Counted from the stretch's first letter, positions 38,312-49,992 are shown. The stretch is 64,000 nucleotides of DNA from Neorhizobium alkalisoli (GCF_002968635.1 NZ_PVBN01000001.1:310001-374000); one strand, 5' to 3'. The notes: generated by a model not told the origin, from the sequence alone. Numbers and translations are program-made.

Positions 38312-39229
38312 ATGGCGAGCGTTTCCGAAACCCAGGCCGCCAATACGCCGAACCCGGCGCGCTGGCTTGTGGTCGTCGTGCCCTATCTCTGGCTGCTGCT
38401 CTTCTTCGCGGCGCCGTTCCTGATCATCTTCAAAATCTCGCTGTCGGACACGGCGATCGCCATGCCGCCCTATACGCCGGTCTTCCCCGGTTTCGGTGCG
38501 ATCCGCGACTACATTTCGGAACTGGACTTCGAAAATTACCTCTTCCTCACCGAAGACCCGCTCTACATAAAAGCCTATCTGTCGTCGCTCAGGATCGCGG
38601 TGATCTCCACGTTCCTGCTGCTTCTCATCGGCTACCCCATGGCGCTCGCCATGGCGCGGGCGCCTTCCAGCCTGCGCCCAACGCTGGTTATGCTGGTCAT
38701 CCTGCCCTTCTGGACTTCCTTCCTGATCCGGGTCTACGCCTGGATCGGCATCCTGAAGCCGGACGGCCTCCTGACATTGCTTCTCCAGACGACTGGGCTT
38801 TTGGAACCGAACGAGCAGATCCAGATTTTCAGGACCGACATCGCCGTCTTCATCGGTATCGTCTACTCCTATCTGCCGTTCATGGTGCTGCCGCTCTATT
38901 CGGCGCTGGAGAAGATGGACAATACATTGCTGGAGGCCGCGAGCGATCTCGGTTGCCCGCCGTGGAAGGCATTCTGGAAGATCACCTTTCCGCTGTCGCT
39001 GCCGGGCGTCATTGCCGGGTCGATGATCTGCTTCATTCCGATTACCGGCGAATTCGTCATCCCCGATCTCCTCGGAGGCGCCGATACCCTGATGATCGGC
39101 AAGACGCTCTGGACGGAGTTCTTCGGCAATCGCGACTGGCCGCTCGCCTCGGCCGTAGCGGTCGTCCTGCTGATCATGCTGGTCGTGCCGATCGCAATTT
39201 TCCAGAACCAGCAGAAAAAGGTGGTGTGA
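38312..39229 (+). CDS. potH: Polyamine ABC transporter permease PotH
   Basis: The 305-residue permease has six membrane segments: the first at about 22-46 (LVVVVPYLWLLLFFAAPFLI), the rest after a periplasmic loop. The EAA-like loop is LLEAASDLGCPPWKAFWKIT at about 207-226. With PotI it forms the channel. A gaggagg site lies before the ATG. potI starts one base after its stop. Confidence 0.93.
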   Translation: MASVSETQAANTPNPARWLVVVVPYLWLLLFFAAPFLIIFKISLSDTAIAMPPYTPVFPGFGAIRDYISELDFENYLFLTEDPLYIKAYLSSLRIAVISTFLLLLIGYPMALAMARAPSSLRPTLVMLVILPFWTSFLIRVYAWIGILKPDGLLTLLLQTTGLLEPNEQIQIFRTDIAVFIGIVYSYLPFMVLPLYSALEKMDNTLLEAASDLGCPPWKAFWKITFPLSLPGVIAGSMICFIPITGEFVIPDLLGGADTLMIGKTLWTEFFGNRDWPLASAVAVVLLIMLVVPIAIFQNQQKKVV

Positions 39230-39230
39230 G

Positions 39231-40049
39231 ATGAAATCGTCCCGCTTCGACGCCACCGTCCTGACGCTCTGCTTCGCCTTTCTCTATATCCCGATCATCA
39301 TTCTGATCGTTTATTCGTTCAACGCATCCAAGCTGGTGACGGTCTGGGGCGGGTTTTCGTTGCAATGGTATCGCACCATGTGGTCCAATGAGGGGCTGAT
39401 GGATGCTGCCTGGGTAACAGCGCGTGTCGGCGTCCTCAGCGCCACGCTCGGCACCGCGCTTGGCACGCTCGCCGCTCTGTCCCTCGTCCGTTTCCAGAAA
39501 TTCCCCGGGCGAATGCTGTTTTCCGGTATGATCTACGCGCCGCTCGTCATGCCGGAGGTGATCACCGGCCTTTCCATGCTGCTGCTCTTTGTTGCGCTGA
39601 ATATCGACCGCGGCTTCTGGACGGTCATCATCGCCCATACCACCTTCACCATGTGTTATGTCGCGATCGTCGTTCAGTCGCGCCTCATGACTTTCGACCG
39701 CAGTCTGGAAGAAGCGGCACTCGATCTCGGCTGCCCGCCCGTCAAGACCTTTTTCAAGATCACACTGCCGCTGATCTTGCCGGCCGTTATCGCGGGCTGG
39801 ATGCTGGCCTTCACGCTGTCGCTCGACGATCTGGTCATTGCGAGCTTCAACACCGGCCCGGGCGCGACGACGCTGCCGATCAAGATCTATTCGCAGGTGC
39901 GCCTGGGCGTGACGCCGGAAATCAATGCGATCTGCACCATCCTGATCGGTTTCGTGACCATCGGCGTGATCGCCACATCGATAGGCACCAAGCGGGCGGA
40001 ACTCAATCGCATCCGCGATGAGCATGTCGCCCTGCGGGGTACGACCTGA
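39231..40049 (+). CDS. potI: Polyamine ABC transporter permease PotI
   Basis: The 272-residue permease has six membrane segments, starting at about 10-30 (LTLCFAFLYIPIIILIVYSF) and the EAA-like loop LEEAALDLGCPPVKTFFKIT at about 158-177. It pairs with PotH. The gene ends 21 bp before the convergent AsmA-like gene; no hairpin terminator is clear in that short gap. Confidence 0.93.
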   Translation: MKSSRFDATVLTLCFAFLYIPIIILIVYSFNASKLVTVWGGFSLQWYRTMWSNEGLMDAAWVTARVGVLSATLGTALGTLAALSLVRFQKFPGRMLFSGMIYAPLVMPEVITGLSMLLLFVALNIDRGFWTVIIAHTTFTMCYVAIVVQSRLMTFDRSLEEAALDLGCPPVKTFFKITLPLILPAVIAGWMLAFTLSLDDLVIASFNTGPGATTLPIKIYSQVRLGVTPEINAICTILIGFVTIGVIATSIGTKRAELNRIRDEHVALRGTT

Positions 40050-40070
40050 TCAGGGTCAGGAGTTTGCTTG

Positions 40071-41921
40071 CTATTCCGCCGGTTTTGGCGCGGCTTGCGA
40101 AACCGGCCAAATCACCGGATTGGGCCAGGAGCCTCCGATGAAGACCGTCAGCTGTGCGGGGTCTTGAAGTGCCGGGTGAATGGTGGCGGAAAGCGCGAGG
40201 CTGTTGCTGGCGTAAGGTATCACCCCGGAAATCGTCAACGTATCGTCGCTGCCGGTAATCTTCCCATCCTCGATTTCGGCCGAGCCATTGGCGATACGCG
40301 CGGTGAGGTCGATGCTATCGAACTGCAGATTGCCGTTGCCGGCATCCCTTAGCGAGAAATATGGCTTGTAGGTCGCAAGCTGCCTGACGCCTCTAATGTC
40401 GACGCCGGGGAAGAAACCCTTTTCCCCGCGAAAACGCAAATGTCCCTCCGCCTCGCGCCACGCCTGCGAGGTTATTGGCCGGCGGATGTTGAGCGACAAG
40501 TCCAGGGAGCCGTGGGCAACCGGCAGTGGGCCACCGAGGCCGAGGTTCTTGATGACATTGCCAAAGTCGGCGCCCTGCACCGCGATGTGCAGGGCCATCT
40601 CGTCCTGCCGATCGACCGCTGCCGTGGCAAGGCGTCCGGTCAGCCGGCCCGTTTCGAAATCGCTGTCGACGATGTCCACTCGGGACTGGGTCGGCGTATC
40701 CAACACGCTTACGGCGGCTTCGGAGAGACGGAGAGGACCGAGCATCGCCTGTTCCGCCGAGAGCCGCAGGTCGAATTCTATCCCCGTCTGCACGTTGCTG
40801 TTGTTGTTTGCTTCATCGGCGGCCGGCGTCAGCACGTCGACGATTCCCGACAAGTCCAGCCGGTCAAAGGCAAGCGTGCCGGTAAGACGCGGTAGCCGGC
40901 CTTCGGGGACCATCAGATCCAGAATGCCGGTTGCCTTGTCGTCGTTGAGGCCGAGCGATAGGTTCTCGAAGCGCAGCGTATTCTCATTGGTCACGAGGTG
41001 CGCACTTAGAGAGAGGCTTTTGATGCGCTCCGCGCCTGGAAAATTCACGCCCGACCACGCCATGACTGTTGCAAGGTCGGGAATCGTCAGTTCGGCATCG
41101 CCGGATAGGAAGGCATGTGTCGCAAGGTTGGCGACGCCTTGGAAGCGCCCCTGGAAAATGTCGGATACGATAACGCCGGATGCGTTGCCGCTTCCGCCTG
41201 CGAGGAGCAGGAGAGGCTGCGCCGAATTGAAATCGAGGGAAAGCTTGCGGCCGTTGAGTTCGCCCCTGGCTTTGATTTCCATGCCTCGGGAAAGCCAGGG
41301 CCAGTGGAGGTCCCCTTCGATGGCGGCAAATCGCGCGGTGCGACCGCTCGAGACGTCCGAAATTTCGAGAGTTCCGTTGGTGATGCGGACCTCCCCCATA
41401 GGAGCGTCGGCATCTGCGGCGAGCAGCTGGCCGCTGGCGTCGGGTTTTGCTTCACGCACCGCCCGGCTCAAAAGTCCGTCATTCGTCCAATCAAGCCGCC
41501 CGTCCGGCTCCCGCAGCACGTAGATTTGCGGATCGGTGAGGCGGAAATCCTTGAATTCGGGCTGCCCGATCAGGGTTTGAAGGAGGTCGAACGAGGCGGA
41601 CAGGCGCGCGACGCGGCCGAGCACCCGCTCGCCGCCGTCCACCGGCTTGCGGATGGTGATGTCGCGGAGCGTAATCCTCGGCTCAGGCCAGAACCGGATG
41701 TCCGGAGATCCTTCGATCGTAACGTCGTGGCCCGTCCATTCGGCCACGGCCTCCTCCATGCCTGCCCGCACCAGGGTCGAGGAGATCAGGAAGGGAGCGA
41801 CGATCTGGAAAAGGGCGAAGAGGCCCAAACCTGCGAGAGCGCCGATCAGCAGATTGCGGATCCGCCGGCTGAGCGGGCGCTTCAGGTGTTTTGGCAGATT
41901 TTTGATCCCCAGGGTCAGCAT
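40071..41921 (-). CDS. AsmA-family protein
   Basis: The product (616 residues from this start) has a basic N-terminal segment, one membrane anchor (LLIGALAGLGLFALFQIVA, about 22-40), an AsmA N-terminal domain with VTIEGSPDIRFWPEPRITL and a C-terminal AsmA_2-like part with LDLSLNIRRP and FDSIDLTARIANGSAEI. AsmA-like proteins span the periplasm and affect outer-membrane lipid transport. The ATG at 41921 is preferred; a GTG at 41981 has a purine run with no spacing. It is divergent from the acetoacetyl-CoA synthetase gene. Confidence 0.85.
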   Translation of the reverse strand: MLTLGIKNLPKHLKRPLSRRIRNLLIGALAGLGLFALFQIVAPFLISSTLVRAGMEEAVAEWTGHDVTIEGSPDIRFWPEPRITLRDITIRKPVDGGERVLGRVARLSASFDLLQTLIGQPEFKDFRLTDPQIYVLREPDGRLDWTNDGLLSRAVREAKPDASGQLLAADADAPMGEVRITNGTLEISDVSSGRTARFAAIEGDLHWPWLSRGMEIKARGELNGRKLSLDFNSAQPLLLLAGGSGNASGVIVSDIFQGRFQGVANLATHAFLSGDAELTIPDLATVMAWSGVNFPGAERIKSLSLSAHLVTNENTLRFENLSLGLNDDKATGILDLMVPEGRLPRLTGTLAFDRLDLSGIVDVLTPAADEANNNSNVQTGIEFDLRLSAEQAMLGPLRLSEAAVSVLDTPTQSRVDIVDSDFETGRLTGRLATAAVDRQDEMALHIAVQGADFGNVIKNLGLGGPLPVAHGSLDLSLNIRRPITSQAWREAEGHLRFRGEKGFFPGVDIRGVRQLATYKPYFSLRDAGNGNLQFDSIDLTARIANGSAEIEDGKITGSDDTLTISGVIPYASNSLALSATIHPALQDPAQLTVFIGGSWPNPVIWPVSQAAPKPAE

Positions 41922-42103
41922 GTTCCACGCGAATATAGGAAATGGCAAGGTCGCGCAAATCTGCGCCTTCTTGCCCGGCACTCCTCTTTATCATGCAGTG
42001 CAGCATGTTATACAGACCAAGGCAATTCAGCTTGAATTCAAGTCTGAGAGGCTATGGCAAGAGCTCGTTTGGTCAGACGGCTCTCTGGGATGGAGGAATG
42101 GGA

Positions 42104-44056
<1,953 letters not shown>

Positions 44057-44262
44057 GAATATCCCGCTGGAAGCCGCTGATGTGTATCATGACAACTCAT
44101 CAGAAATCAGGTTTCCCAAAAGTGGGCACCGTTTACCGGCTGTTAAGTCGAAATGCTCAAGAGTGGCGCAATAGGGACTCATCCGGTGTATGAAGACGCG
44201 TAGCCGCGAGCTTTTATGGACATGATGTCTCCACCAACCCTCGTTGGACAGCATTTAAATTT

Positions 44263-44289
44263 AAAGGCAGCTTTTGCTGCCTTTCTTTT
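44263..44289 (+). terminator. Intrinsic terminator in the acsA2/iron-permease convergent gap
   Basis: aaaggcagc (44263-44271) pairs with gctgccttt (44276-44284) around tttt, followed by ctttt. It is 207 bp beyond acsA2, further than expected for that gene. A second hairpin, ccaac/gttgg (44234-44247), precedes it, so it may end a short RNA of its own. The 266-bp gap also contains a degenerate copy of a rhizobial intergenic palindrome (around 44109-44134). Confidence 0.7.
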
Positions 44290-44322
44290 GGCCGTTCCTG
44301 CAGCTCAAGATTGCGGCAATAA

Positions 44323-45996
44323 CTATTGCAATCTGTTGAGCGAGCGCGACACCAGCGCCACCGGGACCAATCCGGCGAGAATGATGATGATTGCGGCGAC
44401 GGAGGAATCCTCTATCCGGGCGCGCGATGCATCCTCGTAGACAAGCGTTGCCAGCGTGTTGAAATTGAAGGGTCGGAGCAGGATCGTTGCCGACAGTTCC
44501 TTCATTGTCTCGATGAACACGAAGAGAGCGGCTGTCAGCATGGCGGGGTGCATGTTGGGGAGCAGCACCGACCAGAGCGTCTGCCGCCGGTTGCGGCCAA
44601 GGGCACGCGCAGCCATGTCGAGATGTGGCGAGAGTTTTTGAAAACCGGCGTCCAGATTGCCCTCCGCCATGGCCATGAAACGAACGGTGCACGCATAGAC
44701 GATCGCAAAGCCGGTGCCGGAAAGCAGCAGGCCAGTCGAAATCCCCACGCTCTCCCGCAGGATTCCGTCCAATGCATTGTCGAAGGCTGCAAGCGGAACC
44801 AGCACGCCCATTGCAAGGACGGTGCCCGGTATCGCGTAACCAAGCGAGGCGAGCCGGTTCGACAAGGCAACGAGCCCGGACCGTTCGCTGCGTGCCGCGT
44901 AGGAAAGGATAAAGCCGAGAGCAACGGAGCAGAGAGCAGTCGCCGTAGAGACGGTAATGCTGTTCCATAGCGCATCAAGGAGGCGGGGATCGGCAAAGTC
45001 CTCGATCCGCGCCAGCGCGAAGCGGCCCTGCACCACGAATGGAAGGCAGAAGCCGATGGTGACGGGCAGGGCACAGAAGACCGCCGCAAGCCAGCCTCTT
45101 GCGCCAGTCAGCCGTGGCCGCATTGCCGTGTCGGCGAGCGTGGTTGTCCTGTTGCCGGAAAAGCGCTGCTGGCGTCGGGCTGCTCGTTCGACGAGGATCA
45201 GGATCGAGACGACCAACAGCATCACCGCGGCGATCTGCGCTGCGCCGGAAAGACTGCCGCGGTTCAGCCAGGTGTCGTAGATGGAGAAAGTGAGAGTGTT
45301 GACGCCGAGAAATTCCACCGCCCCGATATCGTTCAGCGTTTCCATCATGACGAGCGTCAGCCCAATCATGATCGCGGGTCGCGCCATGGGAATCTGCACC
45401 TGAAAGAATACCCGAAGCGGGCCGGCGCCAAGGGTGCGGGCGACATCGGCCGCCGCCCGGCCTTGCATCATGAACATCGACCGGCAGGCCAGATAGACAT
45501 ACGGATAGAGGACGGAAGAGAGCACCAGCACCGCTCCACCCAGCGAACGAATATCTGGAAACCAGTATTCGCGGGCAGTCTGGTAACCGAAGATCTGCCT
45601 GTACCAGGTCTGCAGCGGCCCGGTGAAATCGAGGAACTCTCCGAAAGCGTACGCGGCAAGATATGAAGGAATAGCCAGCGGCAGCACCAGGGCGGCCGAG
45701 AGAAGCCGGCGGAAGGGGAAGTCAAAACTCGCAACCAGCCAGGCAGTGAGGACGCCAAAAGACGCGGTCACCAAACCAGTCAGAAGCAGAAGCCGCAGCG
45801 TGCGGCCGGTTGCGCGCGGCACGACATTGGCGATGATGTGCTGCCAGGTTCCATCCTCGCCGGAGACGGCAATCCATAAGATGGCGAGGATCGGCCACGC
45901 GATCACGGTGGCCACCCCCATGGCGGTCCACGAGAGCGGTCGGCGCGGCTGCCGCGCTTTCCGCCCCGGCATGGCGGGTGTCGTCGAAACCTGCAA
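44323..45996 (-). CDS. fbpB: Iron-type ABC transporter permease (FbpB/SfuB-like)
   Basis: The 557-residue protein is a fused permease with two six-segment halves (about 20-270 and 310-555). Each half has the EAA-like loop: AADVARTLGAGPLRVFFQV and DMAARALGRNRRQTLWSVL. This layout is typical of Fe(III)/thiamine/molybdate-type importers of the FbpB/SfuB group. It starts at TTG, with agaggag seven bases upstream. That site is one arm of a perfect inverted repeat. The binding protein gene is likely 57189-58235, 11 kb away; no ATPase gene is in the window. Confidence 0.85.
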   Translation of the reverse strand: MQVSTTPAMPGRKARQPRRPLSWTAMGVATVIAWPILAILWIAVSGEDGTWQHIIANVVPRATGRTLRLLLLTGLVTASFGVLTAWLVASFDFPFRRLLSAALVLPLAIPSYLAAYAFGEFLDFTGPLQTWYRQIFGYQTAREYWFPDIRSLGGAVLVLSSVLYPYVYLACRSMFMMQGRAAADVARTLGAGPLRVFFQVQIPMARPAIMIGLTLVMMETLNDIGAVEFLGVNTLTFSIYDTWLNRGSLSGAAQIAAVMLLVVSILILVERAARRQQRFSGNRTTTLADTAMRPRLTGARGWLAAVFCALPVTIGFCLPFVVQGRFALARIEDFADPRLLDALWNSITVSTATALCSVALGFILSYAARSERSGLVALSNRLASLGYAIPGTVLAMGVLVPLAAFDNALDGILRESVGISTGLLLSGTGFAIVYACTVRFMAMAEGNLDAGFQKLSPHLDMAARALGRNRRQTLWSVLLPNMHPAMLTAALFVFIETMKELSATILLRPFNFNTLATLVYEDASRARIEDSSVAAIIIILAGLVPVALVSRSLNRLQ

Positions 45997-46001
45997 GCTC
46001 T

Positions 46002-46022
46002 ACTCCTCTTTCAAAGAGGAGT
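46002..46022. promoter_or_regulatory. Inverted repeat covering the iron-permease ribosome site
   Basis: actcctcttt (46002-46011) and aaagaggagt (46013-46022) are perfect reverse complements with one central base. On the minus-strand mRNA the right half is the ribosome site of the TTG start at 45996. A hairpin would bury it. The dyad might instead be a protein-binding site. Confidence 0.6.
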
Positions 46023-46038
46023 GCTAATCATCGGACAG

Positions 46039-49000
46039 TCAGTTCGCAAGCACTCGCGGCGAAGGGAAGGTAATTTCCACCAGTGTGCCTTCGTTCGGAG
46101 CCGACGTGATCGAGAAGGAGGCGCGGTTTGCGTCCACCATCGCTTTGGTGAGCGGCAGGCCGAGGCCGGTGCCGTCGCCGCGCTTGCGGGTGCCGCCCGC
46201 CACCTGGCGGAACGGCTTCATGGCGAGTTCGAGTTCCGGGCGCGTCATGCCGATGCCCGTATCGCGAATGCGAAGCACCACGTTGCCATTGGCTTCATAG
46301 GCCGTCGATACGACGATTTGCCCGCCCGAAGGCGTGAAGCGGATGGCATTGGACAGGATGTTGAGGACGATCTGCTTCACGGAGCGGAGATCGGCGACGA
46401 CCTGCGGCACGGCATGCGAAAGCGCGGTGCGGATAATGACGCGTTGGCTGTTTGCCTGCGGCTGCACCAGAGATACGGCCTCGGAAACCGTTTCGTTAAG
46501 ACCAACGGCGATGAAATCGAGTTCCATCTCGCCCGCCTCGATCTTCGAAATATCAAGCAGGTCGTTGACGATGTCGAGCACGTGCCGCCCGGAACGGCCG
46601 ATGTCGTTGGCGTATTCCACGTAACGTGGATGGCCGATCGGCCCGAAACGTTCTGTCGCCATCATGTCCGCAAATCCGATGATCGCGTTGAGTGGCGTGC
46701 GGATTTCGTGGCTTACATGCGCAAGGAACTCGCTCTTGTGCGCGTTCGCGGTCTCGGCGGAGCGCTTCGCCGTACGCAGCTCTTCCTCGGTGCGTTTCCA
46801 CTGGGTGATGTCGCGTATGACCGCGCAATAGCCGTTGGACGAAGTGAGCTTGCCGATCGTCATGAAGAGCGGCAGGAAGCCGCCGGACGCTTCCCGGCCG
46901 ATCACCTCCCGGCCGTCATTCAGGACGCTGGCTACACCGTGGCCGGATAGCCCGCCAAGATAGTCGAGGATGGCGCGCTGGCTTTCATGGGCGAAGAGGG
47001 TCACGAAGGGTTTGCCGTCGATCTCTTCGTTGTCGTAGTTAAAAAGCCCGCTTGCGGCACGGTTGAGCGAGCGGATGTCGCCTTCGGCACCAATGATCAC
47101 CACCCCGTCGGTTGCCGTCTCCAGAATGGCGCGCAGTTCCTCCACCTCGACCTGCAGTTTGGCGAGCTGATCGGCCGGACGACGGGGACGCAAGGGGATG
47201 ATTTCTGCCGCATCGGTGCTATCAGATATCGCGCTTTCCGCGACGACCGGCATCAGCGCCAGCATCAGGGCGGTCGAATCGCCCCAGCGGACCGACTGCA
47301 GCCGTGCCGTCACCGGGACTACGGCATCGTCCGAACGCACGACGACCATGCCGCCTGCCTCCGCCGTCTTGCCCTCGAGATCCTGGCGTTGCAGAAGCGC
47401 GTCCAGGCCGCCAACTTCAACCAGTTCGTCAAGCGAGGCATAGCCGGTCAGTCTGAGGAATTCCGGGTTGCCGTGGATCAACTGGTCGCCGTTGTGGATA
47501 AGCAGTGCAACGGGCATCTGATCGACGATCTCCGCCGAAAGTCCGATCCGCTCGCGCACCGGGATCATCCGATTGAGAAGTTCGCGGTCGGAAAGCTCCA
47601 GCCCCGGGCCGATCGCCTCCTCTTCGCTGCCGTCGACGGGTTCATCCTCCGTCTCGGCGGCGCTCTGGTTCGGTTCATCGGCAATCGGGGCCTGGTCATC
47701 GGAGGCATCTTCTGCCGCTGCGACAGGTTGCTCTTCGATCACATCAGGTGTTTCCGGCAGATTTGCCGGCGGCGTATCGATGCTGTCCTGCTGGATAACG
47801 TCGCGCTTTTCATCCTGCGAGAGTTCCGCATCCTGAGCGGGATCGATGGCAAAGGGTTCGGTTTCGGCTGCTTCGGAAGCGGGTGGGGCGATCGGTGGTT
47901 CCGGCGCCTTTTCTTCGATACGCCGGTCGATGAAGCTGTCGAGCTGGCGGGCAATCTCGCGAAAGGCGGCCTGTTCGACGGGAGTCAGCCGCTCCCGGCC
48001 CGTGGAACGGTGTTCCTCAAGCTGGATGACCTTGTCGGAATAACGGCGGCCGGGATTTTCCACGATTCGAAGCGCCGGCTTTTCGCCTTCGGGCCAGTCG
48101 AGCAACGAAGGGGCCTGCCTGCCGGACAGCGATACCGGCTTCGGCTCATCGGCGGGCTGATCGTCCCCGGCGACTGTGACTTCGGTTTCGGCGGGTTCCT
48201 CAGCGGTCTCCGCCACGTCGTCGACGGGGCTTTGCTCGTCTGCAGCCGAAACGGCAGGCGCGCTTTGCACGCCGGCCTCTTCCGGCTGGACCGGCGACTC
48301 ATCGTTTTCCAGCTCGAAGACGGTCGGCGAACCGGAGGATTGAGATATCGTATCCTCCGCCGGACCGGCCACATCTTCCGGCAGGTTGGGCGTGAGGGTC
48401 AGGCCGATGGCATTCGGATCTTCCGCCGCATCGCCGATGCGCACGATGCCGAAACCTCGAAAACCGTCGAATTCCCGGGTGCGGGTATAGGTGGGCAGAG
48501 CCGCGAGATCGACAGGCACCACAAGCGACGTGCCCTCGACGGGCCACCAGATCGTCTTGCCCGACCAGGTATCGCGTTTGTTGAGCAACTCGGAGATCTT
48601 GCCGTCCGGATCGAGGCCGAAGAGAGCGGCTAGATCGCCAAAGCCCATGCCGTTGATGTTGGCGGCATTCGGGCCGACCGCATCGGCGAATTCACTGGAA
48701 ACCTCGCTGAACCGGCCGGTCGCATCGATCTTCCATACGAATCGGATCGCGCGTCCGTCGCGGCGGAACACGAAGCCGGCTGGATCCTGCGTCGAGGCTT
48801 CGTCGGTCGTCGCAACGGGTTCGGGCTCAGCGGGAACGCTGATTTCGGGCTCGACAACCGCTGCCGGCACGGCATCGCTCGTCTCTTCGGCAAGCGCCTC
48901 ATCGTTTTGGTTGTCGCCAAATGCATGCGCGGAAATTTCCGACACTTCATCTGTCTGAAGCGAGATTTCCTCCTCCAGTTCTTCCGTGTCCTCGATTTCG

Positions 49001-49833
49001 GAGACGGCGGCGATCACATCCTCGAAACCGGCGGCAGGCACGGCCTCCACCGTGAAATCCTCGTCAGGTTCATCGGCGTTGGAAACGGACGCCTCGTTCG
49101 TATCTGTTTCACCTGCATGAGCCGCTGCGTTCACCGGCTTGAGGCCATCGTCAATGGCAGTCCGGTCTTGCGCGTTGGTTTCGACGGTAAACAGAAGATT
49201 TAATGCGGGCTCGTCGGAAAGCCGGCCGATGGCGGCCGGCAGATAGCCCTTGGCTGTCGGAATCGGTCGCTTGACCAGCCGGCTCGGGTCGTTGCCGGCC
49301 ATGCTCGCCAGCATCCTTGCCGTCTGACTGGAAATGCCGAGGCCGGCAAACTTTGCGGAAGCGGCAAGCACCTCACCGTCCTTGTCAAGCACTGCCATAT
49401 GCGTGTCCGGGTCGTCGAAACCTTCGATCATTCGTACGGCACGGGCTGAAAGGGAAAGGCGAGACTTTTCAACGGGTGCGCTGAAGAGCACCGCCGTTTC
49501 CCCCTGGATCCGGATGAGCTCGCAGGCAGCCTGGATAGGTACGCGCTGGAATCCGGAGGCTATGCGGATCATGAGATGGCGAACATCGCCGGCCGCGCCG
49601 AGCTGGCGTGCCGCCGTCTCTATCTGACGGAAGGCGATGTCATTGCGGTTCGGCCCCTGATCGAGAAAGTCATAGATGGAATCAAAGCCGAAAAGATCGG
49701 CGCCACGGCCGTTGCACCACAACGGGTCCATTCTATCCCGGGAAAACAGGATGATCGCTTCACCCGCCGCAAAACGATCGCGCACATGTTCGTGCACGGC
49801 GATGTCGATGAACGGGTATTGGACTGCGGACAT
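46039..49833 (-). CDS. cbrA: PAS-domain sensor histidine kinase CbrA-like
   Basis: The 1264-residue kinase has no membrane segment. It has PAS-like regions at the N terminus (about 1-110) and at about 780-1000 (ILETATDGVVIIGAEGDIRS), a long acidic Ala/Glu/Pro-rich linker (about 240-730), a HisKA domain with HVSHEIRTPLNAIIGFADMM (phospho-His about 1042) and an ATPase domain with N-box NAIRFTP, G1 DTGIGM and G2 GTGLGLP. CbrA in Sinorhizobium controls DivK, CtrA and cell-cycle progress, plus exopolysaccharide. I prefer the ATG at 49833 (MSAVQY) over an upstream TTG. Position beside phasin matches Sinorhizobium. Confidence 0.88.
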   Translation of the reverse strand: MSAVQYPFIDIAVHEHVRDRFAAGEAIILFSRDRMDPLWCNGRGADLFGFDSIYDFLDQGPNRNDIAFRQIETAARQLGAAGDVRHLMIRIASGFQRVPIQAACELIRIQGETAVLFSAPVEKSRLSLSARAVRMIEGFDDPDTHMAVLDKDGEVLAASAKFAGLGISSQTARMLASMAGNDPSRLVKRPIPTAKGYLPAAIGRLSDEPALNLLFTVETNAQDRTAIDDGLKPVNAAAHAGETDTNEASVSNADEPDEDFTVEAVPAAGFEDVIAAVSEIEDTEELEEEISLQTDEVSEISAHAFGDNQNDEALAEETSDAVPAAVVEPEISVPAEPEPVATTDEASTQDPAGFVFRRDGRAIRFVWKIDATGRFSEVSSEFADAVGPNAANINGMGFGDLAALFGLDPDGKISELLNKRDTWSGKTIWWPVEGTSLVVPVDLAALPTYTRTREFDGFRGFGIVRIGDAAEDPNAIGLTLTPNLPEDVAGPAEDTISQSSGSPTVFELENDESPVQPEEAGVQSAPAVSAADEQSPVDDVAETAEEPAETEVTVAGDDQPADEPKPVSLSGRQAPSLLDWPEGEKPALRIVENPGRRYSDKVIQLEEHRSTGRERLTPVEQAAFREIARQLDSFIDRRIEEKAPEPPIAPPASEAAETEPFAIDPAQDAELSQDEKRDVIQQDSIDTPPANLPETPDVIEEQPVAAAEDASDDQAPIADEPNQSAAETEDEPVDGSEEEAIGPGLELSDRELLNRMIPVRERIGLSAEIVDQMPVALLIHNGDQLIHGNPEFLRLTGYASLDELVEVGGLDALLQRQDLEGKTAEAGGMVVVRSDDAVVPVTARLQSVRWGDSTALMLALMPVVAESAISDSTDAAEIIPLRPRRPADQLAKLQVEVEELRAILETATDGVVIIGAEGDIRSLNRAASGLFNYDNEEIDGKPFVTLFAHESQRAILDYLGGLSGHGVASVLNDGREVIGREASGGFLPLFMTIGKLTSSNGYCAVIRDITQWKRTEEELRTAKRSAETANAHKSEFLAHVSHEIRTPLNAIIGFADMMATERFGPIGHPRYVEYANDIGRSGRHVLDIVNDLLDISKIEAGEMELDFIAVGLNETVSEAVSLVQPQANSQRVIIRTALSHAVPQVVADLRSVKQIVLNILSNAIRFTPSGGQIVVSTAYEANGNVVLRIRDTGIGMTRPELELAMKPFRQVAGGTRKRGDGTGLGLPLTKAMVDANRASFSITSAPNEGTLVEITFPSPRVLAN

Positions 49834-49963
49834 AGGCGGAACCTGCAGAGTCAATTTAACCGCATTTCTGCGGCGTTTAACGGATTATTAATAACTCCCC
49901 CCCGCCTGCCGGTCGAGAGCGGCGCTTCTCAAACCGCTGATAGGGTTAATTTCGAAATTTTCA

Positions 49964-49992
49964 TTGTGCGGTGCACAATATATTGCAATGCA
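49964..49992. promoter_or_regulatory. Tandem PhaR-like operator sites upstream of phasin
   Basis: ttgtgc-ggt-gcacaa (49964-49978) is a perfect palindrome with three central bases, and tgc-aat-gca (49984-49992) is a second half-match 17 bases on. Both fit the TGC-N3-GCA design known for PhaR repressors of polyhydroxybutyrate phasins. The second overlaps the -35 element of the phasin promoter. Confidence 0.65.
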
